Translations under genes and position numbers: made by a program | In this document: positions 23,099 to 33,623 of the stretch, piece after piece | Layout: every line of letters starts with the position of its first letter | Position numbering within the stretch: the first letter of the stretch is position 1 | Source: Dysgonamonadaceae bacterium | GTDB taxonomy: Bacteria; Bacteroidota; Bacteroidia; Bacteroidales; Azobacteroidaceae | Direction of reading: 5' to 3' | DNA: 40,882 nucleotides | Assembly (NCBI GenBank): GCA_031272075.1 | Contig: JAISUK010000037.1 | Span: forward strand, 1 to 40,882 | The notes under the pieces: model-generated | What the model was told of the DNA's origin: nothing | The model's input: only the letters and a program-made list of their open reading frames with translations | Databases searched by the model: none

Positions 23099-25306
23099 TC
23101 AATTTGCCATCTCCGAGATGAATTTGATCCTTACCAGGCGGATCTCTTCTTCCGTAAGCGTGTCGCCGTCGGAGAGATAAGTTTCTCCGAGTTCTTTGAT
23201 CGCTTCTTCCAATTTGTCGGTTTCCGATTCCCTGAAATATTGGTAGATTTCTTCGATATGCTCTTCGTCCATGACCTCGTTGAGGAAATAGTCGATATTG
23301 ATTTTCGTCCCTGAATAGACAATGGCTTCTATTTCATCCAGCAATTCATTGAACTCCAGCCCTTTTGTCAAAGCGATGTCGTCCAGTGCCACTTTCCGGT
23401 CAATGCTTTGGATGATGTATACTTTCAGTTTGGACTTGTCGGCAACGGTGCGTACTCGCAAATCTTCGGGGCGTTCTATTTCATTTTCAATCACATGGCG
23501 TTTGATTAATGCGATAAATTCCTCTCCGTAGCGTTTGGCTTTGCCTGCACCGACGCCGGGGATATTTTGCAATTCTTCGATCGTCACGGGGTAGGTAGTC
23601 GCCATTGCTTCCAGCGAAGGATCCTGGAAAATGACGTATGGTGGAACATCCAATCGCTTGGAGAGTTTCTTTCGCAAGTCTTTCATGATCGAATACAACA
23701 CCGGGTCAACCGTACAGGAGGCTCCGCCTCGCATCGGTGTTTCGCTGCCGCCGTCGTCGTCATCAAACTCATTGTCTTTCGTGATTTTGAATGACACCGG
23801 CGATTCGAGGTATTTTTTTCCCAAGGAAGTCAGTCGCAACAATCCGTAATTCTCGATGTCTTTCGCCAGGTATCCGGCTATCATCGCCTGACGAATCACC
23901 GTATTTAATGTTTTTTCATCCTCGCCTGTGCTCGTGCCGAACATTTCCAGATCCTGGTGTTCATACGACAGGATCTCCGACGTTTCTTTTCCAAGCAGAA
24001 TGTTGATGATGTGATCTGCTTTAAATTTATCTTTCAACAATGCTACAGTTTCCAGCACTGTAATTAAAAGCTCTTTTGCTTCCACTTGTATTTTAGGATT
24101 TAAACAATTATCACAATTTCCGCAATTATCTTCCAGATATTCTTCTCCGAAATAATGCAGCAATACTTTTCTACGGCATACAGCGGTCTCGGCGTATGCT
24201 TTTGTTTCTTCCAGCAATTGCCGACCGATTTCCTGTTCGGAAACGGGTTTGCCTTGCATGAATTTTTCCAGTTTTTGCAGGTCCTTATTTACATAGAAAA
24301 CAATACATTTCCCTTCGCCGCCGTCTCTTCCCGCTCTGCCGGTTTCCTGATAATAGCCTTCCAGGCTTTTGGGGATATCGTAATGGATGACATACCTTAC
24401 ATCCGGCTTGTCGATGCCCATTCCGAAAGCGATCGTGGCAACGATCACATCCGCTTCCTCCATCAGGAAAGCGTCCTGGTTGCCGGTACGAGTCTGCGAA
24501 TCCATTCCCGCATGGTAAGGCAAAGCCTTGATTCCGTTGGTTTTCAAGATCTCTGCAAAATCTTCTACCCTTTTACGTGAGAGGCAATAGACAATTCCGG
24601 ATTTACCCGTCTGCGATTTGATAAATTTGACAATGTCTTTGTCGATATTGTTTGTTTTTTGACGTACTTCATAATACAGGTTGGGGCGATTGAACGAAGA
24701 TTTGAAAACCGTGACGTTCTCCATCCCCAGGTTCTTTTGTATGTCGTGTTGTACTTTGGGAGTTGCAGTTGCCGTAAGCGCGATGATCGGTCGGCGTGAG
24801 ATCTCGTTGATTATCGGACGGATGCGTCGGTATTCGGGGCGGAAGTCGTGTCCCCATTCCGAGATGCAATGCGCTTCATCGACGGCATAAAACGACACTT
24901 TGACTTGGCGTAAGAAATCAATGTTGTCTTCTTTCGTCAAGGATTCGGGAGCCACATACAGCAGTTTGGTTTTTTCGTTCAAAATATCCTCTTTAACCTG
25001 ATCGATAGCGGCTTTATTCAGCGATGAATTGATGAAATGAGCCACGCCATTGGTTTCGCTGAAATTTCGCATCGCATCGACTTGGTTTTTCATCAAAGCA
25101 ATGAGGGGGGAAATGACGATTGCGGTACCTTCCATAAGCAACGACGGAAGCTGGTAACACAATGATTTTCCGCCGCCGGTAGGCATTAAGACAAAGGTGT
25201 CTTTGCCATCCAAGACATTGCGGATCACCGCTTCCTGATTTCTTTTGAAAGTACCAAAACCAAAATTCTTTCTAAGCGCTTCTTTTAAAAAATCCTTTTG
25301 TGCCAT
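23099..25306 (-). CDS. recQ: ATP-dependent DNA helicase RecQ
   Basis: RecQ is a 3'-5' helicase of recombination and replication-fork repair. The 735-residue product has Walker A TGGGKS (43-48), the DEAH box at 143-146 with the aromatic-rich loop CISEWGHDFRPEYR, and later helicase motifs (TATATPKV, QETGRAGRDG). The RecQ zinc site is visible as CRRKVLLHYFGE with CGNCDNCLNP. A winged-helix (RQC) region and an HRDC domain (about 560-640, with IPGVGAGKAKRYG) follow. It is longer than E. coli RecQ (about 610) by a charged tail. It has its own promoter and follows clpX on the same strand. Confidence 0.96.
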   Translation of the reverse strand: MAQKDFLKEALRKNFGFGTFKRNQEAVIRNVLDGKDTFVLMPTGGGKSLCYQLPSLLMEGTAIVISPLIALMKNQVDAMRNFSETNGVAHFINSSLNKAAIDQVKEDILNEKTKLLYVAPESLTKEDNIDFLRQVKVSFYAVDEAHCISEWGHDFRPEYRRIRPIINEISRRPIIALTATATPKVQHDIQKNLGMENVTVFKSSFNRPNLYYEVRQKTNNIDKDIVKFIKSQTGKSGIVYCLSRKRVEDFAEILKTNGIKALPYHAGMDSQTRTGNQDAFLMEEADVIVATIAFGMGIDKPDVRYVIHYDIPKSLEGYYQETGRAGRDGGEGKCIVFYVNKDLQKLEKFMQGKPVSEQEIGRQLLEETKAYAETAVCRRKVLLHYFGEEYLEDNCGNCDNCLNPKIQVEAKELLITVLETVALLKDKFKADHIINILLGKETSEILSYEHQDLEMFGTSTGEDEKTLNTVIRQAMIAGYLAKDIENYGLLRLTSLGKKYLESPVSFKITKDNEFDDDDGGSETPMRGGASCTVDPVLYSIMKDLRKKLSKRLDVPPYVIFQDPSLEAMATTYPVTIEELQNIPGVGAGKAKRYGEEFIALIKRHVIENEIERPEDLRVRTVADKSKLKVYIIQSIDRKVALDDIALTKGLEFNELLDEIEAIVYSGTKINIDYFLNEVMDEEHIEEIYQYFRESETDKLEEAIKELGETYLSDGDTLTEEEIRLVRIKFISEMAN

Positions 25307-25338
25307 ATTATTTTTTCAATGACCAAATCATAGTAAAA

Positions 25339-25346
25339 CAAAGGTA
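25339..25346 (-). promoter_or_regulatory. -7 element of the recQ promoter
   Basis: TACCTTTG on the minus strand, 32 bases before the recQ start. The -33 region shows only a weak TTGT. It lies in the 94-base gap after clpX, so recQ can be expressed separately. Confidence 0.5.
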
Positions 25347-25400
25347 TACCATTGGATTTAAATAATCACAACATTTTTGGTTTTTTTTTTGAAAAAAAAA

Positions 25401-26639
25401 TCAGGCGACATTCAAGCGCTTTGAATTTGAACGTTCTACCTTCTCTTTGGCATACTCCAGGGTGATATGCAGACGCTTTTCTCCGGTGGAAGGGAAATGA
25501 AACATCGGATCGATCATAATCTCCTCTGTGATAGAGCGTAGTCCACGTGCGCCCAGCTTAAATTCGATGGCTTTGTCCACGATATAGTCCAATACTTCAT
25601 TATCGAAAGTCAATACAACATCGTCCATTGCGAAGATTTTGATGTATTGTTTGATAATCGAATTTTTCGGTTCGGTCAGGATATTCCGCAATGTCTCCCT
25701 GTCTAATGGGTTCAGGTAAGTGAGGATCGGCAAACGTCCGATGATTTCCGGGATCAATCCGAAGGACTTCAAGTCTTGGGGGCCGATGTATTGCAACAGA
25801 TTTTCGCGGTCTATCAGGTGTTTTTCTTTGGATGCGGTATATCCGACCACCTGGACGCGCAGGCGTTGAGCGATTTTCTTTTCGATGCCGTCGAATGCGC
25901 CGCCGCAGATAAACAGGATATCTTTGGTATCGACGGCGATCAATTTCTGTTCGGGATGCTTCCGTCCCCCTTGCGGCGGAACGTTGACGATCGATCCTTC
26001 CAACAATTTCAGTAATCCCTGTTGGACACCTTCTCCGCTCACATCGCGTGTGATGGAAGGATTGTCGCTCTTACGCGCAATTTTGTCTATCTCGTCGATG
26101 AACACGATGCCGCGTTGCGCCGATTCCACATTGTAGTCCGCGACCTGGAGCAGCCGTGTCAGGATACTCTCGATATCTTCGCCGACATAACCGGCTTCCG
26201 TCAATACCGTAGCGTCCACGATGGTGAAAGGCACTTTCAGTAAACGGGCGATGGTTTTCGCGAGCAAGGTTTTGCCCGTACCGGTAGGTCCCACCATGAT
26301 GATATTGGATTTTTCTATCTCCACATCGTCGACGGCAGGCTTCTGCATCAGTCGTTTGTAATGGTTATACACCGAGACCGACAAATACCGTTTGGCATCG
26401 TCTTGCCCGATCACGTATTGATCCAGGAATTTTTTGATCTCCATCGGGCGGGGTATTTCCTGTTTCGACAGGTTGAATTTTTCTCGGTGTCTTTTCGACG
26501 GCATCTCCGATTCCTGAACGATCAAATGTGCCTGTTCGACACATGCGTCGCAGATATTGCCGCTCAAACCGGCGATAAGCAGGTTGATTTCATTCTTCGG
26601 TCTACCGCAGAAACTGCAACTTTCGTTTAATTTTGCCAT
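25401..26639 (-). CDS. clpX: ATP-dependent Clp protease ATP-binding subunit ClpX
   Basis: ClpX is the AAA+ unfoldase that feeds substrates to ClpP. The 412-residue product has the N-terminal zinc-binding domain (Cys8, Cys11, Cys30, Cys33), Walker A GPTGTGKT (117-124), Walker [11 protein letters not shown], and the sensor/arginine-finger region with [11 protein letters not shown] near the end. Length is normal. It lies 28 bases downstream of clpP, in the order tig-clpP-clpX that is common in bacteria. Confidence 0.98.
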   Translation of the reverse strand: MAKLNESCSFCGRPKNEINLLIAGLSGNICDACVEQAHLIVQESEMPSKRHREKFNLSKQEIPRPMEIKKFLDQYVIGQDDAKRYLSVSVYNHYKRLMQKPAVDDVEIEKSNIIMVGPTGTGKTLLAKTIARLLKVPFTIVDATVLTEAGYVGEDIESILTRLLQVADYNVESAQRGIVFIDEIDKIARKSDNPSITRDVSGEGVQQGLLKLLEGSIVNVPPQGGRKHPEQKLIAVDTKDILFICGGAFDGIEKKIAQRLRVQVVGYTASKEKHLIDRENLLQYIGPQDLKSFGLIPEIIGRLPILTYLNPLDRETLRNILTEPKNSIIKQYIKIFAMDDVVLTFDNEVLDYIVDKAIEFKLGARGLRSITEEIMIDPMFHFPSTGEKRLHITLEYAKEKVERSNSKRLNVA

Positions 26640-26667
26640 TTAGATAATACAATGGATAAAGAAAAAA

Positions 26668-27354
26668 CTATTGTTTTTTGGTTAATACTTCGTCAACCAT
26701 TCCGTATTCCCTTGCTTCTTGGGCGGTCATCCAGAAATCGCGGTCGCCGTCTTGAAGCACTTTTTCATAAGGTTGGCCGGTATGTTCGGACAGAATGGTG
26801 TATATTTCTTGCTTGATTTTCAATATCTCGCGCGCCGTGATCTCGATATCCGACGCTTGCCCCTGGGCGCCGCCCAGCGGTTGGTGGATCAGCACGCGCG
26901 AATGTTTCAGCGCCGAACGCTTCCCTTTGGTTCCCGCAGCCAGCAAGACGCTGGCCATGGATGCCGCCAATCCCGTGCAGATTGTAGCCACATCGCTGGA
27001 AATGAATTGCATGGTGTCGTAAATGCCATAGCCCGCGTACACCGATCCACCCGGTGAATTGATGTAGATCGAGATTTCTTTGCCCGGATCAGACGTGTCC
27101 AGGTACAGCAGTTGCGCTTGGATGGTGTTGGCGGTATAATCATCAATCTGTGTTCCCAAAAAGATGATGCGATCCATCATCAAGCGGGAAAAAACATCCA
27201 ATTGCGTCACATTGAGTTGCCGTTCTTCCAAGATATACGGATTCAGGTATTCCCTGCCGCTTTGTGCGACAACCGATTGCGCCCGGATGTATTGGTCGAG
27301 CGCCAGGCTGTTGAATCCGAGGTGTTTGGTAGCATATTTCCTAAAATCATTCAT
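26668..27354 (-). CDS. clpP: ATP-dependent Clp protease proteolytic subunit ClpP
   Basis: ClpP is the barrel-shaped serine protease of the ClpXP machine. The 228-residue product has the nucleophile Ser132 in GLAASMAS, the catalytic His157 in VLIHQPLGG, and an Asp in the DGDRDFWM segment. The conserved [12 protein letters not shown] precedes the active site. The N-terminal about 30 residues are longer than in E. coli and may include a propeptide. Its start overlaps the tig stop by 8 bases, so translation is probably coupled. Confidence 0.97.
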   Translation of the reverse strand: MNDFRKYATKHLGFNSLALDQYIRAQSVVAQSGREYLNPYILEERQLNVTQLDVFSRLMMDRIIFLGTQIDDYTANTIQAQLLYLDTSDPGKEISIYINSPGGSVYAGYGIYDTMQFISSDVATICTGLAASMASVLLAAGTKGKRSALKHSRVLIHQPLGGAQGQASDIEITAREILKIKQEIYTILSEHTGQPYEKVLQDGDRDFWMTAQEAREYGMVDEVLTKKQ

Positions 27355-28759
27355 CGTTCGTTTGTGTTAGATTATTTTCATTTTCATTTTTGTTTACTTC
27401 TTCGGTTTCAAACAGTTTATTGAACGCTTCACGGCTGACTTCTTTTGTTTCTAAAGTCACATGCGCTTTGAACCATTCGATCAGTTTGGTTTCCATTATT
27501 TTGTCTGACATGTTCTTCACCGTTTCTTTATTCTTCAACATTCCCTCGACATAATTCTGAATCATCTCTTCCGAGAAATTGGATATGCCGTATTGGAGGA
27601 ATTGCGCAACGACTGCTTGCTTGCCGTAGTTCTGCAGATCCTGTTCTTCCACTTTGATGTTGTTTTCCCGGATGATGTGTTCCTGTATCGCATGGAGCCT
27701 CAAGTCGGCCAGGATTGCCGGATAGTCTTTTTCAACGGAGGCAGATGTATGTTTTTTGTCATCCTGTAGCCACCGTTTCAGGAAAGCATCCGGAAATTGC
27801 AGTTTGGCGGATTTCTTTTCCAGCATTTTGCGGATATCCAGATAGAATTTGTAGTCGCTTTCGGGCGCCATCTGAGCTGCCAGGATTTCCTTGATTTTTT
27901 CCCGAAATTCCGTTTCGGTCTTGACTTTTCCTTCACCGAACACTTTGTCGAAAAGATCCTTATTCACTGTCGCTTCTTCATAACGGATGATTTCAGAGAT
28001 ATGGAAAGAAAAGTTGCCGGTATGCGCAGGGACTTCTTCTTTTTTAATTTTCATGAAAGAAGCCAGTTCCACTTCAGAACCGTCGTAGGCGTCATACGGA
28101 TTAAAGACGATTGTAGCGTCTTTGGTAGCTGCGGTAAATTTCGCTTTTTCCACTTCGTTTTTCATAAACGACGGCATCATCACCGCCTCTTGTACGCAGA
28201 TGCCTTCATTTTTCGGATTCCCTTCTTCATCCAATTCCGTCAGAGTTCCTTTTAACATGTCTTTCTCCTGATCGGCGACATCGACGGAGATATGCGATCC
28301 GAAGTTGGCACAGTAATTCTTAATCTGCTGCTCGATCAGTTCGTCGTCCACAATGATCGTATAATAAGGCAGTTTGTCTCTTTTCGTCACTTTGGTGGTG
28401 ATTTCAGGCCAAAAGCCCAGATCAAAACAAAATTCAAAATCTTCCTGGGTGTCGAAATTGATCTCCTGCTGTTCGGTTGTATTCGGGAGCGGTTCCCCAA
28501 TGATATTCAGGTTATTCTCACGAATGTAATCTTCTAAATGTTGGGTGACAAGATTATTGATCTGCTCGGCCAAAATAGCCTTCCCGTACATTTTTTTAAT
28601 CATCCCTTCGGGGACTTTCCCGACACGAAATCCCGGCACTACTGCCTTATGACGTAGTTCTTTAAGTGCTTTATCCACTTTATCCGCATAGTCGGCTTTC
28701 ACTACTTCCATTTTCAACAGTGCATTGACCGGATCAATCGTATTCAACGTAATATTCAT
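27347..28759 (-). CDS. tig: Trigger factor
   Basis: Trigger factor is the ribosome-bound chaperone that receives nascent chains. The 470-residue product begins with the ribosome-binding domain. Its signature is slightly varied: [17 protein letters not shown] in place of GFRxGKVP. A reduced PPIase-like middle region (about 150-250) and a long helical C-terminal domain follow. Length is close to the bacteroidal norm. It is the first gene of tig-clpP-clpX and has a well-formed promoter at 28823-28854. Confidence 0.95.
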   Translation of the reverse strand: MNITLNTIDPVNALLKMEVVKADYADKVDKALKELRHKAVVPGFRVGKVPEGMIKKMYGKAILAEQINNLVTQHLEDYIRENNLNIIGEPLPNTTEQQEINFDTQEDFEFCFDLGFWPEITTKVTKRDKLPYYTIIVDDELIEQQIKNYCANFGSHISVDVADQEKDMLKGTLTELDEEGNPKNEGICVQEAVMMPSFMKNEVEKAKFTAATKDATIVFNPYDAYDGSEVELASFMKIKKEEVPAHTGNFSFHISEIIRYEEATVNKDLFDKVFGEGKVKTETEFREKIKEILAAQMAPESDYKFYLDIRKMLEKKSAKLQFPDAFLKRWLQDDKKHTSASVEKDYPAILADLRLHAIQEHIIRENNIKVEEQDLQNYGKQAVVAQFLQYGISNFSEEMIQNYVEGMLKNKETVKNMSDKIMETKLIEWFKAHVTLETKEVSREAFNKLFETEEVNKNENENNLTQTNDE

Positions 28760-28822
28760 CGAAATAAATAATTAATTTGTTAATTTTCAATGTGTTTATC
28801 TATTTTTCCTTTTTTTGAGACA

Positions 28823-28854
28823 CAAAGGTAATTCTATTATTTCAATTCCCCAAA
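28823..28854 (-). promoter_or_regulatory. Promoter of tig-clpP-clpX
   Basis: On the minus strand TTTG (28854-28851), 20 bases, TACCTTTG (28830-28823). This is a full consensus match. The leader to the tig start is about 57 bases. Confidence 0.65.
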
Positions 28855-28890
28855 CTCCGTTGAACCGAAATCGTTTAATCGCGCTTTTTT

Positions 28891-28921
28891 TTTGAAATCA
28901 CGACCGAAACGATTACTTTTG
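28891..28921 (+). promoter_or_regulatory. Promoter of the glycosyltransferase cluster
   Basis: TTTG (28891-28894), 19 bases, TACTTTTG (28914-28921), a full consensus match. It is divergent from the tig promoter, with 36 bases between the two -33 elements. The leader to the ATG at 28996 is about 68 bases. Confidence 0.65.
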
Positions 28922-28995
28922 TATCCTTATAATTCGCTACTGTTGCGTTATGAGAAGTGTTGCAAATGTAGTCCCGAAGATAAATTGATCACAAC

Positions 28996-29877
28996 ATGTT
29001 GTCCATCTGCATCCCGGTTTTCAACCACGATGTCCGCCCTTTGACGCGCGAGCTCAAAGCACAGGCGGACGCGCTTGGAGTGGCGTATGAAATACTGCTT
29101 ATTGATGATCGCTCTACCGACGGCTACCGCATCCATAACGAGGAACTTGCAAAGTTGAAAGGCATACGCTATATTGAATTGTCGGAAAATATAGGACGTT
29201 CGGCCATCCGCAATCTGCTGGCGCAGAAAGCCATCCATCCATATCTCGTGTTTATGGATTGCGATGCACAGATCATTTCTGCCGATTATTTGCGCAATTA
29301 CCTGACGCACTGTGCACCGGGAGTTGTATGCTGCGGAGGAAGAAAAGATGTACCTGCCTGTCCCGATCCGCATAGCGCGTTGCGCTGGCGCTATGGCGTG
29401 GAACGTGAAGACCTTCCGGCGCTGCGTCGACAAATGCACCCCAACCGGAGTTTTATTGCATTTAATTTTCTTATCGACAAGGCCATATTTCAAAAAGTCC
29501 GATTCGACGAAACCTTGGACAAGTACGGGCATGAAGACACTTTGTTCGGTTTGATGCTCGAAGACAACGACATTCCCGTGTCGCATATCGACAATCAGTT
29601 GCAGTACAGCGTTTATGATCATGCAGATGTTTTTATCCGCAAAACGGAAGAAGGCCTGAAAAACCTGGCTGCCTTGCAACAGAACTACGGCGATCGTCTC
29701 ACTGCGTCCGTTCGGCTATTACGCGCCGCTCAACGGTTGCGCTTGTGGCATCTTGCCGGCGCTTTCACACTCGTTTTCCGCCTCTCTCGCAAAGCCTTGC
29801 TTGCAAATCTCAAAAGTCCCCATCCCTCGCTGTTTGTATTTGATATGTATAAACTCGGTATTTTCCTTAGATTATGA
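28996..29877 (+). CDS. Family 2 glycosyltransferase
   Basis: A 293-residue GT-A fold transferase. The N-terminal nucleotide-sugar part has MLSICIPVFN, then LLIDDRSTDGY (Asp37-Asp38). The metal-binding DxD is FMDCDAQ (Asp88-Cys89-Asp90). The acceptor region around 150-195 includes FDETLDKYGHEDTLFG, the GHEDT-type motif common in GT2 enzymes. No membrane segment is obvious, so it should be cytoplasmic or membrane-associated. The donor and acceptor are unknown. Its stop overlaps the next gene by ATGA, and the cluster with a methyltransferase and a second glycosyltransferase points to building or decorating a glycan. Confidence 0.9.
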   Translation: MLSICIPVFNHDVRPLTRELKAQADALGVAYEILLIDDRSTDGYRIHNEELAKLKGIRYIELSENIGRSAIRNLLAQKAIHPYLVFMDCDAQIISADYLRNYLTHCAPGVVCCGGRKDVPACPDPHSALRWRYGVEREDLPALRRQMHPNRSFIAFNFLIDKAIFQKVRFDETLDKYGHEDTLFGLMLEDNDIPVSHIDNQLQYSVYDHADVFIRKTEEGLKNLAALQQNYGDRLTASVRLLRAAQRLRLWHLAGAFTLVFRLSRKALLANLKSPHPSLFVFDMYKLGIFLRL

Positions 29878-30692
29878 AGTCGATAAAAATATTGATAAAA
29901 AATGTGTTGTGGCGTTCTCAGATGCTGAAGTGCTTGTGGACCTTGCGGAAGGGCAGCCTTTCCGCGATTGTAAAAAAGGCGGTGACGGCTACCGTTTTTC
30001 ATCGGATGACCCGACAGGAAGCGATGTTGATCGGTCACATTGAGACCATTCGCACTGCCGCAGAGTCAGACGAGACGCCGGTGGAGATAGTCGATTTCGG
30101 TGCGGGGGATCCCGATTCAATGCGTACGGAAGATGAAATGACGAATGGCCTCCAACAGACAGTCTCCTGTGCACAAATTGCCAATGGAAGCAAGCCGCCA
30201 ATCTGGGGATTGTTGCTATATAATTTGGTGAAATATTTCAAGCCGAATCTGATTGTTGAACTCGGCACTTGCATCGGCATTTCCGCCGCTTATCAGGCAA
30301 CCGCACAGAAATTCAATGATAAAGGCGTCCTTTATACGATCGAGGGTTCAAATAACATCGCGGCCATTGCAAGGAAAAATTTCGCCGAGTTGGGCTTGGA
30401 GCATGTCACTTCCTGCTGTGGAAAATTTGCGGATGTGCTGCCGGGAATATTTGAAACCGCGAACCACCGGATAGACTATGTTTTTATCGATGGCCACCAC
30501 GAGGAAAAAGCCACGATAGCCTATTTTTACAGTTTTTTGCCGCATCTCTCGGCAGAAGCCCTCCTCGTTTTCGACGATATCGCCTGGTCGCAGGGAATGA
30601 AAAGCGCATGGAAGACAATCAAATCCGACCCGCATGTGACAATGGCCATTGACATGAAAACCATCGGATTGTGTTATGTCAAAAAAACCTGA
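29874..30692 (+). CDS. Class I SAM-dependent methyltransferase
   Basis: A 272-residue protein with a basic N-terminal extension of about 50 residues (KSIKILIKNVLWRSQ and following). A class I Rossmann methyltransferase domain comes next: motif I VELGTCIG at 128-135, an acidic TIEGSNN ending strand 2, and YVFIDGHHEEK (about 202-212). A paired acidic segment FDDIAWSQGMK follows (Asp234-Asp235). The FIDGHH and DDI pattern is typical of the O-methyltransferase (catechol-O-methyltransferase-like) branch, with the acidic residues binding metal. Its start overlaps the GT2 stop, so the two are co-expressed. Likely target is a sugar or lipid-linked glycan, but this is inferred from context only. Confidence 0.85.
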   Translation: MKSIKILIKNVLWRSQMLKCLWTLRKGSLSAIVKKAVTATVFHRMTRQEAMLIGHIETIRTAAESDETPVEIVDFGAGDPDSMRTEDEMTNGLQQTVSCAQIANGSKPPIWGLLLYNLVKYFKPNLIVELGTCIGISAAYQATAQKFNDKGVLYTIEGSNNIAAIARKNFAELGLEHVTSCCGKFADVLPGIFETANHRIDYVFIDGHHEEKATIAYFYSFLPHLSAEALLVFDDIAWSQGMKSAWKTIKSDPHVTMAIDMKTIGLCYVKKT

Positions 30693-30726
30693 CCTGATTT
30701 ATTATTCATATCTCACTCTTTTTTTG

Positions 30727-30734
30727 TAGTTTTG
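30727..30734 (+). promoter_or_regulatory. Possible -7 element ahead of the second glycosyltransferase
   Basis: TAGTTTTG fits TAnnTTTG, 25 bases before the ATG at 30760. No -33 TTTG is found at the right spacing. It would allow separate expression of this gene from the upstream pair. Confidence 0.4.
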
Positions 30735-30759
30735 CAAAACTAATACAAACGTCATCGGG

Positions 30760-31833
30760 ATGAAATTGCTTTTTGTGGTTCAGGGAGAAGGACGCGGGCA
30801 TCTTACTCAAGCCATTGCATTGCACGATATGTTGATACGTAATGGTCATCAGGTAGCAGGCGTGCTGGTGGGCAAAAGCGAACACCGCGTTTTGCCGTCT
30901 TTCTTTTCCAAAGCGATTCAAGCGCCGATACAACAATTCTACAGCCCCAATTTCCTGCCGGCAGTAAAAAGCAAAAAGCCGAATATTTGGAAAAGTGTCA
31001 TTTACAATATCTTGAAGTCGGAGGTCTATTTTCGAAGCATCCGTTTTATACGCAAACAGATTGAAGAACTCGAAGTCGACTTGGTCATTAATTTCTACGA
31101 CCTGCTTTTGGGACTGACCTACGCATTGATTCCGCCCAAAGTGCCGTTCGTCAGCATCGCTCATCAGTACGCGCTGTTGCACCCAGATTTCGTGTTTCCG
31201 GACGAGAATCCCATCGAACTGGAAGGTTTGAAATTCTTTACCAAAATCACCTGCATCAATGCTTCCCGGCTGTTGGCGCTGTCGATGTATCCGATGGAGC
31301 CATGTCGGAAGTTGAATATCACGGTCGTCCCGCCGTTGTTGCGCAAGGAAGTATTGGAACTCCAGCCGTCACAGGGTGATTTTATTCACGGATACTTGTT
31401 GAACCCCAACTATGCCGACGACATCATCCTGTTTCAGCAGGCGCATCCGGAGACTGCCTTCCATTTCTTCTGGGACAAACGCGAAGCGGCAGAAACGACG
31501 GTCATCAACGATCACCTCTCATTTCACCAACTGAACGACACGCTCTTCCTGGAATACCTGGCACGGTGTAAGGCGTATGCCACAACTGCCGGTTTTGAAT
31601 CCGTATGCGAAGCGATGTATTTCGGAAAGCCGGTGTTGATGGTTCCCGCACATATCGAACAAGCCTGCAATGCTTTTGATGCCGCCCGGACAGGCGCCGG
31701 CATTGTTTCCGACCGCTTCGATTTGCAGGCGTTGATAGATTACATTCCCCGGCATACACCCAACAACACTTTTCCTGCCTGGGTCAAAGGCAGCGAGCAG
31801 TGCATCCTTCTGGCGCTCTTCCCGGAAGATTGA
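30760..31833 (+). CDS. Glycosyltransferase, GT-B fold (MurG/UGT-like)
   Basis: A 357-residue protein that opens with FVVQGEGRGHLTQAIAL, the glycine/histidine loop of GT-B enzymes related to MurG and UDP-glucuronosyltransferases. The donor-binding C-terminal half has TTAGFESVCEAMYFGKPVLMVP (about 272-293), then EQACNAFDAARTGAGI, the usual pattern of this superfamily. It is cytoplasmic or peripheral. Substrates are unknown; lipid glycosylation or envelope glycan synthesis is plausible. It is the third gene of the cluster, 67 bases after the methyltransferase. Confidence 0.88.
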   Translation: MKLLFVVQGEGRGHLTQAIALHDMLIRNGHQVAGVLVGKSEHRVLPSFFSKAIQAPIQQFYSPNFLPAVKSKKPNIWKSVIYNILKSEVYFRSIRFIRKQIEELEVDLVINFYDLLLGLTYALIPPKVPFVSIAHQYALLHPDFVFPDENPIELEGLKFFTKITCINASRLLALSMYPMEPCRKLNITVVPPLLRKEVLELQPSQGDFIHGYLLNPNYADDIILFQQAHPETAFHFFWDKREAAETTVINDHLSFHQLNDTLFLEYLARCKAYATTAGFESVCEAMYFGKPVLMVPAHIEQACNAFDAARTGAGIVSDRFDLQALIDYIPRHTPNNTFPAWVKGSEQCILLALFPED

Positions 31834-31947
31834 AGGATTGAAGGTAAAACCATGGATTGGGTTCATATAGATTTCATTGATATAAGATTGATAAATTCTA
31901 TTTTTTTTTGAAGTGATTACTCCATAACAAGAATTACGCGACTGTCG
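31834..31947. other. Convergent spacer, possible weak terminator
   Basis: Between the glycosyltransferase and the transporter stops. It holds an AT-rich imperfect inverted repeat (ATAGA...TCTAT) followed by nine Ts on the plus strand, which could end the glycosyltransferase transcript. The stem is short, so confidence is low. Confidence 0.3.
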
Positions 31948-33621
31948 TTACAGAAACAGCAATATCAATAATTGCGCCGACAATACCCTTAAAAACATGG
32001 TCAAAGGATAGACGGTGGCATAGCCGACCGAAGGGATGTCGTTTCCTGCCATCGAGTTAGAAAAGGCCAATGCGGGTGGGTCGGTCATGCTTCCGGACAA
32101 CAACCCCATGATAGTGAAGTAATTCAGGCCGAAGAAACAACGGGCGACGATTCCCACAATCCAAAGCGGTACAACAGTAATGATGACACCCAGTCCGATC
32201 CAGCTCAATCCGCCGCCGTGGATAATCGTATCCACGAATCCCTCACCGGCTTCGATGCCGACACATGCCAGGAAAAAGCAGATGCCGATCTCTCTCAACA
32301 TCAGGTTGGCGCTCATCGTTGTGTAGGTCACCAGTTTGTATTTGGGGCCGAACACGCTGATGAGGATGGCGACAATGATCGGGCCGCCGGCCAATCCCAG
32401 TTTGACGGGTTGCGGGATGCCCGGGAAAGAAAAAGGAATGCTCCCCAGCAAGACGCCGAGGGCGATCCCGATGAAGATGGGAATCAGATTCGGCTCGTTC
32501 AGCCGTTTCAGCTGGTTGCCGAAGACTTTTTCCACATTCCGGATGGCATGTTCGTCGCCGACCACCGTAGCGCGGTCACCGATCTGCAGGATGAGGTGCG
32601 AATCGGCGATCAGGTCTACGCCCGAACGGTTGATGCGGGTGATGTTGACGCCGAAATTGGCGCGGAAATTCAACTGTCCGAGCGATTTGCCGTTCATTAC
32701 CGACTTGGTGATGAGTATCCGCCTCGACACCAGTTGCTGATCCAGCATGTCCCATTCCGATTGTTCCATCTCGATCTTTTTGCCGATGAAAGCCGCAATC
32801 TTGTCGCTGTCTTCGGGAGTCGACAATACATAAATCCGGTCGTCGGCATTCAGCACCGTCTGCGATGAGGCAATTTCAATCTTTTCATTCCGGTGATGCA
32901 ATACGCGCGAAACGATGAATCGCTTGTCTGCCAGCCGTGAGATTTCCAGGATGGTCTTCCCGAAAATGGCGGGGTTCTTAACTTCCAACGAGCTCAATTC
33001 GATGGATTGCTTCTGTTCGCTCGCCTGCTGAAAGTTTTCCGATTCTTTTGCGAAACGGACCTTGAAAACATACCTCAGCAGGATGATCGACATGATCACG
33101 CCCACCACACCCAATGGATACGCAACCGCATAACCCATCGCTATCGTCGGGTCCCCTGCGCCGTTATTCATGTCGGTGTAGGCTTGTTGTGCAGCGCCCA
33201 GGCCGGGCGTATTGGTGACTGCGCCCGACAGGATGCCGACCATCGTTTGCATCGATATGCCGGTGACAAAATGGAGGATGAGGGTGATGAGCACGCCCAG
33301 ACATACGACGCCCGCAGCGAGCATATTCAGCCGGATGCCTCCCTTCCTGAAAGAAGAAAAGAAACCCGGACCGACTTGCAAACCAACGGAATAGACAAAC
33401 AGGATCAACCCGAACTCTTTCATGAAATGCAGGATCCCATGATCGACTTTCAATCCGAGATGCCCGACGACAATTCCTACAAACAACACAAAAGTTATTC
33501 CCAGGGATACTCCAAACAGCTTCAACTTCCCGAGCGCGATCCCGCAAGCGATGACGATTGCAAAAAGTAAGACCGTATGGGCGACTCCTTCTCCCAAAAA
33601 CAAACTGTCAAGCCAATTCAT
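31948..33621 (-). CDS. AspT/YidE-type transporter with RCK-C (TrkA-C) domains
   Basis: A 557-residue membrane protein with two blocks of about five hydrophobic segments (1-185 and about 375-557). They flank a soluble region with two TrkA-C-like halves (around 205-285 and 290-370). This is the layout of the aspartate:alanine exchanger family and of YidE/YbjL proteins. [20 protein letters not shown] at the start and [15 protein letters not shown] near the end are typical of this family. It is expected in the inner membrane as an anion or amino-acid transporter. Substrate is not known. It starts 2 bases after the TPR gene stop and is probably last of recA-tdk-TPR-transporter. Confidence 0.92.
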   Translation of the reverse strand: MNWLDSLFLGEGVAHTVLLFAIVIACGIALGKLKLFGVSLGITFVLFVGIVVGHLGLKVDHGILHFMKEFGLILFVYSVGLQVGPGFFSSFRKGGIRLNMLAAGVVCLGVLITLILHFVTGISMQTMVGILSGAVTNTPGLGAAQQAYTDMNNGAGDPTIAMGYAVAYPLGVVGVIMSIILLRYVFKVRFAKESENFQQASEQKQSIELSSLEVKNPAIFGKTILEISRLADKRFIVSRVLHHRNEKIEIASSQTVLNADDRIYVLSTPEDSDKIAAFIGKKIEMEQSEWDMLDQQLVSRRILITKSVMNGKSLGQLNFRANFGVNITRINRSGVDLIADSHLILQIGDRATVVGDEHAIRNVEKVFGNQLKRLNEPNLIPIFIGIALGVLLGSIPFSFPGIPQPVKLGLAGGPIIVAILISVFGPKYKLVTYTTMSANLMLREIGICFFLACVGIEAGEGFVDTIIHGGGLSWIGLGVIITVVPLWIVGIVARCFFGLNYFTIMGLLSGSMTDPPALAFSNSMAGNDIPSVGYATVYPLTMFLRVLSAQLLILLFL

Positions 33622-33623
33622 TA

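Noticed and set aside
28948-29679. Minus-strand frame of 243 codons opposite the family 2 glycosyltransferase
   Set aside because: The sense strand carries DxD and other GT2 motifs and a full promoter; the antisense product has none.
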